Origin: Ignavibacteria bacterium
GTDB taxonomy: Bacteria; Bacteroidota; Ignavibacteria; Ch128b
Assembly: GCA_013177855.1 (NCBI GenBank)
Contig: JABLYA010000001.1
Span: 667,231-731,230, forward strand
DNA: 64,000 nucleotides
Direction: 5' to 3'
Shown piece by piece: positions 1-9,125 of the stretch. The notes under the pieces were generated by a model. That model worked only from the letters and a program-made list of their open reading frames with translations, was not told the origin of the DNA and did no database searches. Position numbers and translations under genes: made by a program. The first letter of the stretch is position 1. Every line of letters starts with the position of its first letter.

Positions 1-292
1 TATAAGGTTCAGCTAATGGATTTTTCAACAATGCCTGAAATACTGTTCCAACTAAAGATAATGAAGCCCCAACTAACATAGCCGTTAAAATTCTTGGAAG
101 ACGAAGTTCCAAAATTATTTTTGATTGAATTGTATCTCCACTCTTTCCAGTTAAAATTTTTAAAGTTTCCATAAAAGAAATTTCTTTTGTCCCAAGACTG
201 AGACTAACCAGAAAAACTGTTACGAGTAAGATAAATAGTAAGAGTAGATAAACAAATAATTTTTCTTTTGTTGATTTGATTTGATCGGTCAT
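1..292 (-). CDS. FecCD/BtuC-family ABC transporter permease, N-terminal part (runs off the window)
   Basis: Only the first 97 codons are present. The reverse strand opens with ATG at 292 and encodes a hydrophobic first membrane segment (about residues 12-32), then the stretch RLPRILTAMLVGASLSLVGT and FQALLKNPLAEPY. That is the conserved second region of inner-membrane permeases that import iron-siderophore, haem or cobalamin with a periplasmic binding protein and an ATPase. The ATG lies one base after the obg stop codon, so it is probably the next gene of the obg operon. The substrate cannot be read from this fragment. Confidence 0.85.
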   Translation of the reverse strand, partial: MTDQIKSTKEKLFVYLLLLFILLVTVFLVSLSLGTKEISFMETLKILTGKSGDTIQSKIILELRLPRILTAMLVGASLSLVGTVFQALLKNPLAEPY

Positions 293-293
293 T

Positions 294-1322
294 TTATTGT
301 GGTTTGCTTAAATCACTTAATGTTTTAGCGAGAGAATCAAGTAAGTTATCAATTCCAATTTTTGCGACTGAAGAAATGAAAAGAATTTCAACAGGTTTCT
401 CTACACCTTTGAGTGCAGTTTTGAATTTAGATTTTATCTTCTTCTCGAAGTTAAATCTTTCGCTTTCAGGAATTAGATCCATTTTTGAAATAGAAACAAG
501 ATAGGGCTTCTTTAATAATTCTTTGCTGTAAGCTCGTAATTCTTTAACAAGAATTTTAAATTCTTCAAATGGTTCTTCAGATGAAGCAGAGATTAAAAAC
601 AATAAAACTTTTGTCCGCTCAATATGTCTCAAAAATTTTAATCCCAAACCTTTCCCCTGTGCCGCTCCTTCAATAATTCCTGGAATATCTGCAACAACAA
701 AACTTTTAAAGTCTTTGTATTGAACAAGCCCAAGAACAGGTTCGAGTGTTGTGAATGGATAATCAGCAATTTTTGGACGCGCAGCTGAAATCACCGAAAT
801 TAATGTTGATTTACCTGCATTTGGAAATCCAACTATTCCAACATCGGCTATTAATTTAAGCTCGAGAATAATCCATCTTTCTTCACCTGGTTTTCCCGCT
901 TCGGCTTTTCTTGGAGCTTGATTGGTCGGAGATTTGAAATGTGTGTTTCCTTTACCGCCTTTGCCTCCACGAGCAACTACAAAGGTTTGATCTGGTTCAG
1001 TGAAATCAAATAAAACTTCTCCAGTTTCTTTATCTTTAACAACAGTTCCAACTGGAACACGGAGAATCACATCTTCGCCATTCTTACCAGTCTTAAGTGC
1101 TCCCATTCCGGGCTCGCCATTTTTAGCTATATATTTCCTTTTGTATCTGTAATCAAGTAAAGTTGACATATTCGGATCAGAGATTAATATTACATCACCG
1201 CCTTTTCCACCATCTCCACCATCTGGACCACCTTTAGGCACATACTTTTCACGGCGAAAACTGACCGCACCTCTTCCTCCGTTTCCTGCTTTTACATAAA
1301 TTTCTACAAGATCTATGAACAT
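294..1322 (-). CDS. obg: Obg/CgtA family GTPase
   Basis: Essential GTPase that binds the 50S ribosomal subunit and acts in its assembly and in stress signalling. Residues 1 to about 158 form the glycine-rich Obg fold, including GGPDGGDGGKGGDV near the start. The G domain follows with P-loop GFPNAGKST, switch region YPFTTLEP and G3 motif DIPGI. At 342 residues it is a short form: it ends soon after the G domain and lacks the extra C-terminal domain of some Gram-positive Obg proteins. The upstream unknown gene ends 7 bases before it and the permease starts 1 base after it, so the three are likely co-transcribed. Confidence 0.97.
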   Translation of the reverse strand: MFIDLVEIYVKAGNGGRGAVSFRREKYVPKGGPDGGDGGKGGDVILISDPNMSTLLDYRYKRKYIAKNGEPGMGALKTGKNGEDVILRVPVGTVVKDKETGEVLFDFTEPDQTFVVARGGKGGKGNTHFKSPTNQAPRKAEAGKPGEERWIILELKLIADVGIVGFPNAGKSTLISVISAARPKIADYPFTTLEPVLGLVQYKDFKSFVVADIPGIIEGAAQGKGLGLKFLRHIERTKVLLFLISASSEEPFEEFKILVKELRAYSKELLKKPYLVSISKMDLIPESERFNFEKKIKSKFKTALKGVEKPVEILFISSVAKIGIDNLLDSLAKTLSDLSKPQ

Positions 1323-1329
1323 AAGATTT

Positions 1330-2598
1330 TCACTTTATGTTTTCGTAAAGGAATTCTGCAAATTTATTTGCCCATTTAGATAAAGGTTGAATGTTTTTTT
1401 TGTCAAATAAATCTGTTAATAAAAGGGAAGCTTCGTCCCAATTGTTCACAGCATTAAGTTTTTCCATAAATTCAATAAACTCAATTTCATTTTCATCAAA
1501 AATCTTTTTAATGATTTTCTTCCTTAAGCTTTTAGGCATCAATCCATCAAGATTTCTATTGTAAAGTTTTTGAAAACTTTCTTCTTTCTTGACAGCATTT
1601 TGTTCAAAATTATTTTCGTTTTTTTGAATTGATAACTCAGGAGAGACATTTTCTGAGTTATTCAAGACTTCTTTAAAGTTTTCTTTCTGAACATAGCTTT
1701 CATAATTTTCTTCAAAGGTCACTGACTCTGATCCTTCCTTAACAACTTCCTCGTTCGTAATTTTTTCTAAAGATTTATTTTCTTCCTCTACTACCATATC
1801 TTCAGCGAGGGATTTAGTTTCAACGACCTGCTTTTCATAAACACTTGAATGAAGAATAGATCGAATGAACGAAACAACTGTTTCACCAGAAGTTTTAAAT
1901 TGTTCTCGATGTTCTTCAAGAAAACTTGCGAGCTCGTTTCTCTGTTTATCTTTCAAATAAATAATAAATGCCTCATATTCCGCTGAATCCGTAATAGAGA
2001 GATTTAATTCAAAAAGAAAGTTTTTAAATCGACTGAATAAATTGTAATGGTCCAACAGAGTAAAATCTCGTGTGTATTCTTTATCAATCTTATAAAGCAA
2101 ATTTTGAAAATCGTTCTTGCCAATTTTGGTTAAACCAGTCTTTTCAAAATATTTATTTACCAGAATTGGAAAATACTCGTATTCGACAATAAATTTTAAA
2201 CGGTCTCTAATAAAACTTACCGATTGGAATTCCTCATATTTCATTATAAATGAAGTTAATGTATCACAGGGCTTTAACAAATAATCTAGATTTAGGTCTA
2301 AGGCGAATTTCAAAAGAATAGATAATTCCTTGATGTCTAATTCTTTTGTTAATGTGAGAAGAATTTTAAGTTCATCGACAAGAGGTTTAACTTTTATATG
2401 ATCGAAATTGAACTTTGAAAAGTTTCTTATTGCGCTAAATTCTTCTTCAACTCTTCTTTCTATTTCTAATCGGATATAATGTTTAATTGAATCAGGAATG
2501 TTTAAGTTTAAAATTTCAGAAACTGAGATTTTATCAGATGCGTCAAAAATAGCTCTGCAATATCTATTAATTATTACTTGTTTTTCACGATCAAACAT
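1330..2598 (-). CDS. hypothetical protein, mostly helical, acidic middle
   Basis: 422 residues that I do not recognise. There is no signal peptide or membrane segment. Residues 1 to about 235 are rich in Leu, Lys and Glu and look helical. About 235-345 is low-complexity and acidic, rich in Glu, Asn and Ser, and probably disordered. The last 75 residues (from about LDGLMPKSLRKKIIKKIF) look folded again. An AGTGGAAAA stretch precedes the ATG. Its position directly upstream of obg, 7 bases apart, suggests co-expression, but that alone does not define a function. Confidence 0.75.
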   Translation of the reverse strand: MFDREKQVIINRYCRAIFDASDKISVSEILNLNIPDSIKHYIRLEIERRVEEEFSAIRNFSKFNFDHIKVKPLVDELKILLTLTKELDIKELSILLKFALDLNLDYLLKPCDTLTSFIMKYEEFQSVSFIRDRLKFIVEYEYFPILVNKYFEKTGLTKIGKNDFQNLLYKIDKEYTRDFTLLDHYNLFSRFKNFLFELNLSITDSAEYEAFIIYLKDKQRNELASFLEEHREQFKTSGETVVSFIRSILHSSVYEKQVVETKSLAEDMVVEEENKSLEKITNEEVVKEGSESVTFEENYESYVQKENFKEVLNNSENVSPELSIQKNENNFEQNAVKKEESFQKLYNRNLDGLMPKSLRKKIIKKIFDENEIEFIEFMEKLNAVNNWDEASLLLTDLFDKKNIQPLSKWANKFAEFLYENIK

Positions 2599-2774
2599 TT
2601 TTCCACTACATTTTTAAGTTAATTTAGATAAGGAATAGGGCTTTGTCAATTGAATTTTTATCTAATCTTAGACTCATATCTCACTAAAAAGTGAATTTAC
2701 CTTATAAATTTTTTACTGTGTTGTACTTGTTTCAATCACAAAAATTATTTTTGTGAAAATTTTGTGAGGTAATT

Positions 2775-3743
2775 ATGAAGTCCTTTTACAAAAAAATAAT
2801 CTTTATGATAAGCTCTTTAATCATTATTCTTTTCATAGTTTTCTTGATTAATCAAACTGCCCAGGTTATTGAATTATCAAAGAATGTTTCGGAGGATTTC
2901 AGCAAGTTTGTACTGTTTTTTCTAATCATAATCTACTCACTACTTATAATTATACCGATTTATCTTTTTATTTCATTACCCAGTTCGCTCAAAATTCCAG
3001 AGAGCATTAATTCGCCTGAATATCAAAAATATATTCAGCAGTTGAGAAAAAGACTTAAAAAGAACAAATATATAAAAGAGAAAAACATATCAGTCGATTC
3101 TGAAGAAGACTTAAAGAATGCTTTGAATTATTTAAATGAAATAGCTGATCAAGAAATTAAAAAAAATGCAATTGGCGTTTTTACAGTTACGGCTCTTTCT
3201 CAATCAGGAAGACTTGATGGTTTAATTGTTTTGACGCTTTTGACTAAAATGATTTACAAAATTGCATTGATCTACAATCAAAGACCAAATATTTCTGATT
3301 TAATTCAATTATATGCTAATGTTTTCATGACGACATTTCTTGCATACACAATTGAAGAAATCAATATTGAAGAACAGCTTGATCCAATTATAGATAATCT
3401 TACAGAGATTTCAGCTATTGGAGTAATGAAGTCAGTTCCATTTTCAGGACTTGTCGGCAAAATGCTTCTTGATGGAGCAATCAATGCATATCTTACATTG
3501 AGGGTTGGGATAATCACAAAAAATTATTGCTCTTCACTGGTCAAACCTGAAAGAAAAACTCTAAGAAGATCTGCCTCGATTCAAGCTGCGAAAATGACAG
3601 TTGTATTAGTGAAAGAAATTGGCATGGACATCACCAAAAAAATCGCTCGTAAAATGAAAGATAAGTTATCACAGGCAGGAGAAACTTTTATTGAAAAAGC
3701 AAAGGGAATTTTTGGCTCATTTAAAAATTTATTCGGTATTTAA
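2775..3743 (+). CDS. DUF697 (YcjF-like) membrane protein
   Basis: 322 residues. Two N-terminal membrane helices (about residues 8-27 and 43-67) are followed by a charged linker and then a DUF697-type hydrophobic domain: NAIGVFTVTALSQSGRLDGL, then LTKMIYKIALIYNQRP, a glycine-containing pair of helices and a basic C-terminus. Members of this family are inner-membrane proteins often found next to GTPases; the function is not established. A GTGAGG motif sits 6-7 bases before the ATG. The stop codon overlaps the stop of the convergent glycosyltransferase gene by four bases. No GTPase partner is adjacent on the same strand. Confidence 0.75.
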   Translation: MKSFYKKIIFMISSLIIILFIVFLINQTAQVIELSKNVSEDFSKFVLFFLIIIYSLLIIIPIYLFISLPSSLKIPESINSPEYQKYIQQLRKRLKKNKYIKEKNISVDSEEDLKNALNYLNEIADQEIKKNAIGVFTVTALSQSGRLDGLIVLTLLTKMIYKIALIYNQRPNISDLIQLYANVFMTTFLAYTIEEINIEEQLDPIIDNLTEISAIGVMKSVPFSGLVGKMLLDGAINAYLTLRVGIITKNYCSSLVKPERKTLRRSASIQAAKMTVVLVKEIGMDITKKIARKMKDKLSQAGETFIEKAKGIFGSFKNLFGI

Positions 3744-4828
3744 TGATTTAATGAGTTTTGATCGTTAAGTAATTCTTGAACTTTTTCAAGAACTAAATCT
3801 ACACTTAATTCTTTGATACATTTAAATTGAACATCGGTGCGAGAACAACTCAACGGTTTTGGCGAGTAATAAAAACAAGGCTGACAATCTAGATTGAGCT
3901 TAGCAATTTTGTAATTCGTTTTAAATGGATGAACATAATTTGGATTGGTGGGACCAAATATCGCAACAACTTTCAATTTTAATGCTGATGCAATATGCAT
4001 TAAAGCTGAGTCATTTGTAACAAACAAATTTGAGCGTTTCATAATTGCAGCAGTTTGTAATAAAGATTCAGTCTTTACAACTACAGCCTGATTTTGCATT
4101 GTGGAATTAATTTTTTCATTTAATTCGTATTCATCTGGTCCACCGAAAAGTAAAATCTTTGCTTTATATTCTTCTCTCAGTTTATTTCCAAGTTCAGCAA
4201 ACTTTTCCGGTTCCCACCTTCTCTTGATATGATTCTTTAAAGTCGCACAACCCGCATGAAATCCAACAACGAAATCATTCTCATTAATATTATTTTTCTT
4301 CAGCCATTCGTCAGCAAATTCTTCTACATCAGAATTAAAATAAATCTCGAGTCCCCCATCCCATTCTTCATAAACGACATTGTGATTTTGAAGAAATAAT
4401 TCAGCGAGCAATAAATTTTCTTCAACATTATGAAGAAAATCATTTTCAACAATTCGCTGATTGTTAAGAAATCCCAAATTCTCTAAATCTTTCCTCAAAT
4501 ATCTGACAGCGTACCTTTCACCTGTACCGACAATGAATGAAATTACATTATACTCTTTACGATTAGATGGGTAGACATTAAAAGTTACATCATATTTTTT
4601 TCTAAGTTTAAACAAAAAAAAGAGGGATTTAACAAATCCCTCTTTCATAAAATTAAAATAAATGACTTGATTAATCTTTGGATTAAATTCATAAACATCT
4701 TTAACACCTTTAAACATACAGAGCAAATCAATCTCCGCATCAGGAAGATATTTCCTAATCAGCGAAATAGCTGGTGAAAACATCAATGCGTCACCAATAC
4801 CTGAAAGTGCAATGACTAATATCTTCAC
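3740..4828 (-). CDS. glycosyltransferase family 9 (heptosyltransferase-like)
   Basis: 362 residues beginning with GTG two bases after the DUF2723 stop codon, so the pair is an operon. The GT9 (GT-B fold) pattern is clear: N-terminal KILVIALSGIGDALMFSPAI binding loop, then VGFHAGCATLKNHIKRRWEP and VTNDSALMHIASALKLKVVA with IFGPTNP at the nucleotide site. Such enzymes add heptose or a related sugar to the LPS core from ADP-sugar donors at the cytoplasmic face. The C-terminus carries a cysteine cluster (DCQPC, then SCSR and FKCI) shared with the two other GT9 proteins of the window. The exact sugar is unknown. Confidence 0.88.
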   Translation of the reverse strand: MKILVIALSGIGDALMFSPAISLIRKYLPDAEIDLLCMFKGVKDVYEFNPKINQVIYFNFMKEGFVKSLFFLFKLRKKYDVTFNVYPSNRKEYNVISFIVGTGERYAVRYLRKDLENLGFLNNQRIVENDFLHNVEENLLLAELFLQNHNVVYEEWDGGLEIYFNSDVEEFADEWLKKNNINENDFVVGFHAGCATLKNHIKRRWEPEKFAELGNKLREEYKAKILLFGGPDEYELNEKINSTMQNQAVVVKTESLLQTAAIMKRSNLFVTNDSALMHIASALKLKVVAIFGPTNPNYVHPFKTNYKIAKLNLDCQPCFYYSPKPLSCSRTDVQFKCIKELSVDLVLEKVQELLNDQNSLNH

Positions 4829-4830
4829 TT

Positions 4831-7617
4831 TTATTTAGTCGTATCGTTTTTGATCTCAAAGTTCATTTTCTGTTTGAAACGATTTATTTCTGTATCAATC
4901 GTTCTTGAATCATTAACAAATGAACGTAGTCCATTTAGAAGATTAATCGCCATCTGGTAATTTTCTTTTGCTTTGTCATTCATACCTTTTTCTTTATAGA
5001 TATCCCCACGACCCTCATATATCTGCAGTAAGATTCTATAAGGATTATAATAACTCGAAACATCGCCTGGATTACGATCTCTATCTTTTTCAGCTAAAGG
5101 TTCAATTTCATCGGCAATCTCTATAAATCGATCTCCTCTGCCTGCTAATTTGTAAAGACTTGCGATATCTGAAAGTAATCTATAATCCAGAGGAATATAT
5201 TTTCTTGGAAGTTTCTTTTCCATTTCATCCAGAACCTGACCTATCTTTTCATATTCGTTATTGTTCATATAATAAAGAGCGAGACGCAAAAAAGAATTTC
5301 GATAATTCATCATCATTCGTCTTTGATTCTCATCTAGATAAATCTTTCCTGTATTAAGTCCCCTAAACTTGAATCCAAGATGATAATCTTTATAATAACC
5401 TTCTGGTTCATTGAATAAGCATTTTTCCATTTTCTCACGATCAACATTTTTCTGCTGATTAGTTCCTCTGACAGGAGTAACCATAAAAGTCATTCCTTGC
5501 ATAACCATATATTCATCTAATCCGAGTTTTGAATCATCTGAACAGGTAACGGAGAAATGAATTGGTCTTTTCCAACCCTGCTTTGCATTAGTTACAATAA
5601 TATCTTGAACAACTAAATCTTGGACACGAATTATTCCTCTTGGCCCAACCTGTGTCTCGTATTGCATTGGAGGATTTAATCTGAAAACAATCTTTTTGTT
5701 CTTTATGACTGAAGAATCAGTCACGCCGAATTTTTGAATTGCTTCATCGGGAACTGGAATTTCAATATCTCTGCCAGAAAATTCCATCGGCATCAATCGA
5801 TCTATTTGATCATCTGTGAATGAAATTGGTACTTTTTGTGCACCGTAAGGTTCTTCATTTTTAGCTTGCTTTATGTACCAGTTTGTATTAGCCAGACTCA
5901 AATTCACAATTCTAACATCTCTTCTAACTCCTTCAACATCCTGTAAATACCAGAGAGGGAAAGTATCGTTATCACCGTTCGTGAAAAGAATTGCATTTGG
6001 TTCGCAGCTTTGAAGAATGTTATAAGCAAAATCCCATGGTACAAAGTTTTTTGAACGATCGTGATCATCCCAATTTTGAATTGCCATATTAACTGGAACA
6101 GCTAAGAGAGTAATTGTAAATAATCCAACTGATGCAGGGATTAAATTTTTCTCTCCTAATTTTACTTTCAAATAATGCAATAATCCTTCAAAAGCAATTC
6201 CAATCCAGATTGCGAAAACAAAGAAAGATCCAACATAAAAATAATCTCGTTCTCTTGGCTGTGGTTCCTGTTGATTTTGATAAAGTGCAGTCAGAACTCC
6301 CATTAACAAAAACATTGCAAGAAAACTCAATCCCAATTTCCAATCTCTTCTGAAATGATAATACAAACCAATTAATCCAAGTATAAATGGAATTGCATAG
6401 TATCTATTAGGAAATCTCTGAGGATCACCGATGAAATTTTCGTCGGGTTTTCCAAATAAGATAGTTTTAGCATCTTGAACATCACCTTCTCTGCCGATAA
6501 AATTCCAGAATAAATATCTGTTATACATATGATTTATCTGGTAACGCCACATAAAATCTAAATCACTAGAGTAATTATAATAAATTCCCTGTTGGTGTGG
6601 TTCCTGACTATATCTTCTCTTAAATAATGGGAAATCTCCATATTGTTCACGATTAATGTAATAGACAAACTCATTCATCGTGTCGGGTTCATTTTCATTC
6701 ATTGGCGGGTGAGCATTGGCTCTAATTATCACCATTGTATAAGATGTGTAACCAATAAAAATTAAAAACAATGAAGCGATAACGAGGAACGCCAGTGCCT
6801 TATTATTTTGTTTCGTCCAGTACATTCCATAAATAAGCAAAGCGACAAAGGCAACAACAAGTGAAAGTTTGAGTGTTAAATTAGTTCCACCAAACTTGGC
6901 CAGCAAAGAAGGGAAAAATTTTATAATCCCGGGATAAACAGCCCAGAAGAATAGGACGGCAAAAATACCCATATAAATAAATGATTCGAGATTAACTTCG
7001 TATTTTCTGAAATAAACAACCATTACAATTGTAAAGATTGCTAAAACACTCAAAAGATGAACACCGCTCGCCAAACCAATTATGTACATAATTAATAAAA
7101 GAATTTTTTCATTATTCACATCTTCAGCTTTTTCATACCACACAAGTAAAAGCCAGGTAATGATTGATACAAAAAACATTGAAATTGCATAAACTTCCGC
7201 TTCAACACCATTAAACCAGACTGTATCTAAAAATGAGTAGGTAATTCCTGCTAAAAATCCTGAACCATAATATGAAATTGCATCAAAGAAATTTTCTGGT
7301 CTTCTTCCCTTATAAAATGAAATCAGTTTAACAACTATAAAATAAAGGAACATTGAAGTAAATGCTGTCGATAGAACTGAGACATAATTCATTCTCAAGC
7401 CAAGATTTTCGACGAAAGGAATCATCATGAAAAATCTTCCGATCAAAAGAAAAAGAGGTGCACCTGGCGGATGTGGAACCTGCAAATAATATGATGCGGC
7501 AAGAAATTCACCGCAATCCCAGAAAGAAACTGAAGGTTGAACAGTTAAAGAATAAACTATAAAAGTAATTATAAAAACAAGACCGCCAATTATTCTATTA
7601 ATGAGCTTGTGATTCAT
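4831..7617 (-). CDS. DUF2723 family multi-pass membrane protein with C-terminal TPR-like helices
   Basis: 928 residues. The N-terminal signature DCGEFLAASYYLQVPHPPG with neighbouring helices is the DUF2723 hallmark, a GT-C-type family related to the eukaryotic O-mannosyltransferase TMEM260. About a dozen membrane helices fill residues 8-500. A soluble part follows with NGDNDTFPLWYLQDVEGVRR, also typical of the family. Roughly the last 150 residues look like tetratricopeptide helices (YNPYRILLQIYEGRGDIYKE). GAGGTAAAA precedes the ATG. The GT9 gene follows two bases downstream, which suggests a shared role in surface glycosylation. Substrate and donor are unknown. Confidence 0.88.
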   Translation of the reverse strand: MNHKLINRIIGGLVFIITFIVYSLTVQPSVSFWDCGEFLAASYYLQVPHPPGAPLFLLIGRFFMMIPFVENLGLRMNYVSVLSTAFTSMFLYFIVVKLISFYKGRRPENFFDAISYYGSGFLAGITYSFLDTVWFNGVEAEVYAISMFFVSIITWLLLVWYEKAEDVNNEKILLLIMYIIGLASGVHLLSVLAIFTIVMVVYFRKYEVNLESFIYMGIFAVLFFWAVYPGIIKFFPSLLAKFGGTNLTLKLSLVVAFVALLIYGMYWTKQNNKALAFLVIASLFLIFIGYTSYTMVIIRANAHPPMNENEPDTMNEFVYYINREQYGDFPLFKRRYSQEPHQQGIYYNYSSDLDFMWRYQINHMYNRYLFWNFIGREGDVQDAKTILFGKPDENFIGDPQRFPNRYYAIPFILGLIGLYYHFRRDWKLGLSFLAMFLLMGVLTALYQNQQEPQPRERDYFYVGSFFVFAIWIGIAFEGLLHYLKVKLGEKNLIPASVGLFTITLLAVPVNMAIQNWDDHDRSKNFVPWDFAYNILQSCEPNAILFTNGDNDTFPLWYLQDVEGVRRDVRIVNLSLANTNWYIKQAKNEEPYGAQKVPISFTDDQIDRLMPMEFSGRDIEIPVPDEAIQKFGVTDSSVIKNKKIVFRLNPPMQYETQVGPRGIIRVQDLVVQDIIVTNAKQGWKRPIHFSVTCSDDSKLGLDEYMVMQGMTFMVTPVRGTNQQKNVDREKMEKCLFNEPEGYYKDYHLGFKFRGLNTGKIYLDENQRRMMMNYRNSFLRLALYYMNNNEYEKIGQVLDEMEKKLPRKYIPLDYRLLSDIASLYKLAGRGDRFIEIADEIEPLAEKDRDRNPGDVSSYYNPYRILLQIYEGRGDIYKEKGMNDKAKENYQMAINLLNGLRSFVNDSRTIDTEINRFKQKMNFEIKNDTTK

Positions 7618-7750
7618 TTTTACCTCATTTTAATATCAGTTTTACTTTCAAAATTATTACATTAAAATAAGAAAATTCTGAATTTAATTTTTTACATCAG
7701 GAAAGTCTCGCCGGACCAAAATTTTCCAAATTAATTTTGATCGAAGTTTA

Positions 7751-8986
7751 TTAAATCACAGTTTGATTTAAAAATTTTTCAATTACTTCTTCAATTGACA
7801 TTGCAGACGGGAAGAAGGAATGTAATTTTCTTAATACACCTTCAATCACTGAGTCAGGGCAGGAAGCTCCGCTGGTGAGAAGAATAATTACTTTTTCTTT
7901 TTCTGGAATGTAATTCTGAGTCAGTACTTCTTTTTTAAGATTAATATCGTAATGAAGAATTTTATCTCGACTTAAAATTTTTTCTTCAGATGAAACGAAA
8001 AATGTTTTCACTTTCTCCTGAGAGAGTTCAACAATATGTGTGGTGTTTGAACTATTGTATCCTCCGACTACAACAGCGAAATCTGCCGGATACTTCAACA
8101 TCTCGAGGGTTGCTTCTTGATTATCATAAGTTGCATAACAGAGTGTATCGCTTGTATCTGCAAAATGATATTTAAGATTTTCTTCACCATATTTTTTCAA
8201 CATAACTGACTTAAAGTAATCAGATATTTCTTGGGTTTCTGATGCAAGCATTGTAGTTTGATTTACAACTCCAATCCTTTCAAGATGAACTTTGGGATCA
8301 AAACCTTCTGAATGTTTGTCCTTGAAGTATTCATAAAATTTCTCCGAGGGAATTTCACCAAGTATAATTTTGCCGAGTAATTGAGCTTCTTCAAGATTCA
8401 AAACAATCACTGAGTGAGACTTTTGAACACTATGGGAAAATGTCGCTCTTGTTTCTTCGTGTTTATATTTGCCGTGAATTATGATTGTGTAACCTTTTTC
8501 ACCAAGAGCTGCTGATCGATTCCAGACTTTTTCGACAAACGGACAGGTTGTATCATATTTCTCAACTTGCAATCCAATAGATTTAAGTTTCTCTTCAATT
8601 TCTACTGTAGTCCCAAATGCAGGAATTAGAACAATGTCATCAGGTGTAATTTCTTCCCATGGGATTATTTGCTCACCTGTTGGTTTCATTATAAAATTAA
8701 TTCCACGAAATAGAAGATCTTCATTCACAATTGGATTATGAATAATTTCACTGAGAAGAAAAACTCTTTTGTCAGGATTTTCTTCGAGTGTTTTATAAGA
8801 AATCTCTATTGCATTTTGTACGCCATAACAAAAGCCAAAATGACGAGCAATCAAAAACTTAACTGGACCAAAATCCAACTCTGTTGGAGAAAGATCTTTT
8901 TTCTTTGGATCAATTAGATTTCTAAAATCTTTAAGTCTTGTGATAATAGAACTTTTATAAAAAACTGGAATATTAAACTTTCTCAT
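7751..8986 (-). CDS. ispH: 4-hydroxy-3-methylbut-2-enyl diphosphate reductase
   Basis: Last enzyme of the MEP pathway: it reduces HMBPP to IPP and DMAPP using a [4Fe-4S] cluster. The three cluster cysteines are in FGFCYGVQNAI (Cys53), YDTTCPFVEKVW (about residue 148) and TSGASCPDSVIEGV (about residue 374). At 411 residues it is the long form, with an N-terminal extension of about 40 residues and insertions relative to the roughly 310-residue E. coli type; long forms are known from cyanobacteria and others. It stands alone, with gaps of more than 100 bases on both sides. AAGGTT lies upstream of the ATG. Confidence 0.96.
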   Translation of the reverse strand: MRKFNIPVFYKSSIITRLKDFRNLIDPKKKDLSPTELDFGPVKFLIARHFGFCYGVQNAIEISYKTLEENPDKRVFLLSEIIHNPIVNEDLLFRGINFIMKPTGEQIIPWEEITPDDIVLIPAFGTTVEIEEKLKSIGLQVEKYDTTCPFVEKVWNRSAALGEKGYTIIIHGKYKHEETRATFSHSVQKSHSVIVLNLEEAQLLGKIILGEIPSEKFYEYFKDKHSEGFDPKVHLERIGVVNQTTMLASETQEISDYFKSVMLKKYGEENLKYHFADTSDTLCYATYDNQEATLEMLKYPADFAVVVGGYNSSNTTHIVELSQEKVKTFFVSSEEKILSRDKILHYDINLKKEVLTQNYIPEKEKVIILLTSGASCPDSVIEGVLRKLHSFFPSAMSIEEVIEKFLNQTVI

Positions 8987-9125
8987 ATTCTAACCTTAAC
9001 TTCGCGTGCAAATTAAAGAATATTAGACTCACTAAAAATCTATAAATTAATCCCATCAAATGATCATCAATTAAAAATCAAAAAACTTTCTCTGGGATTT
9101 TATTCCATAATTATTTCGAAAATTC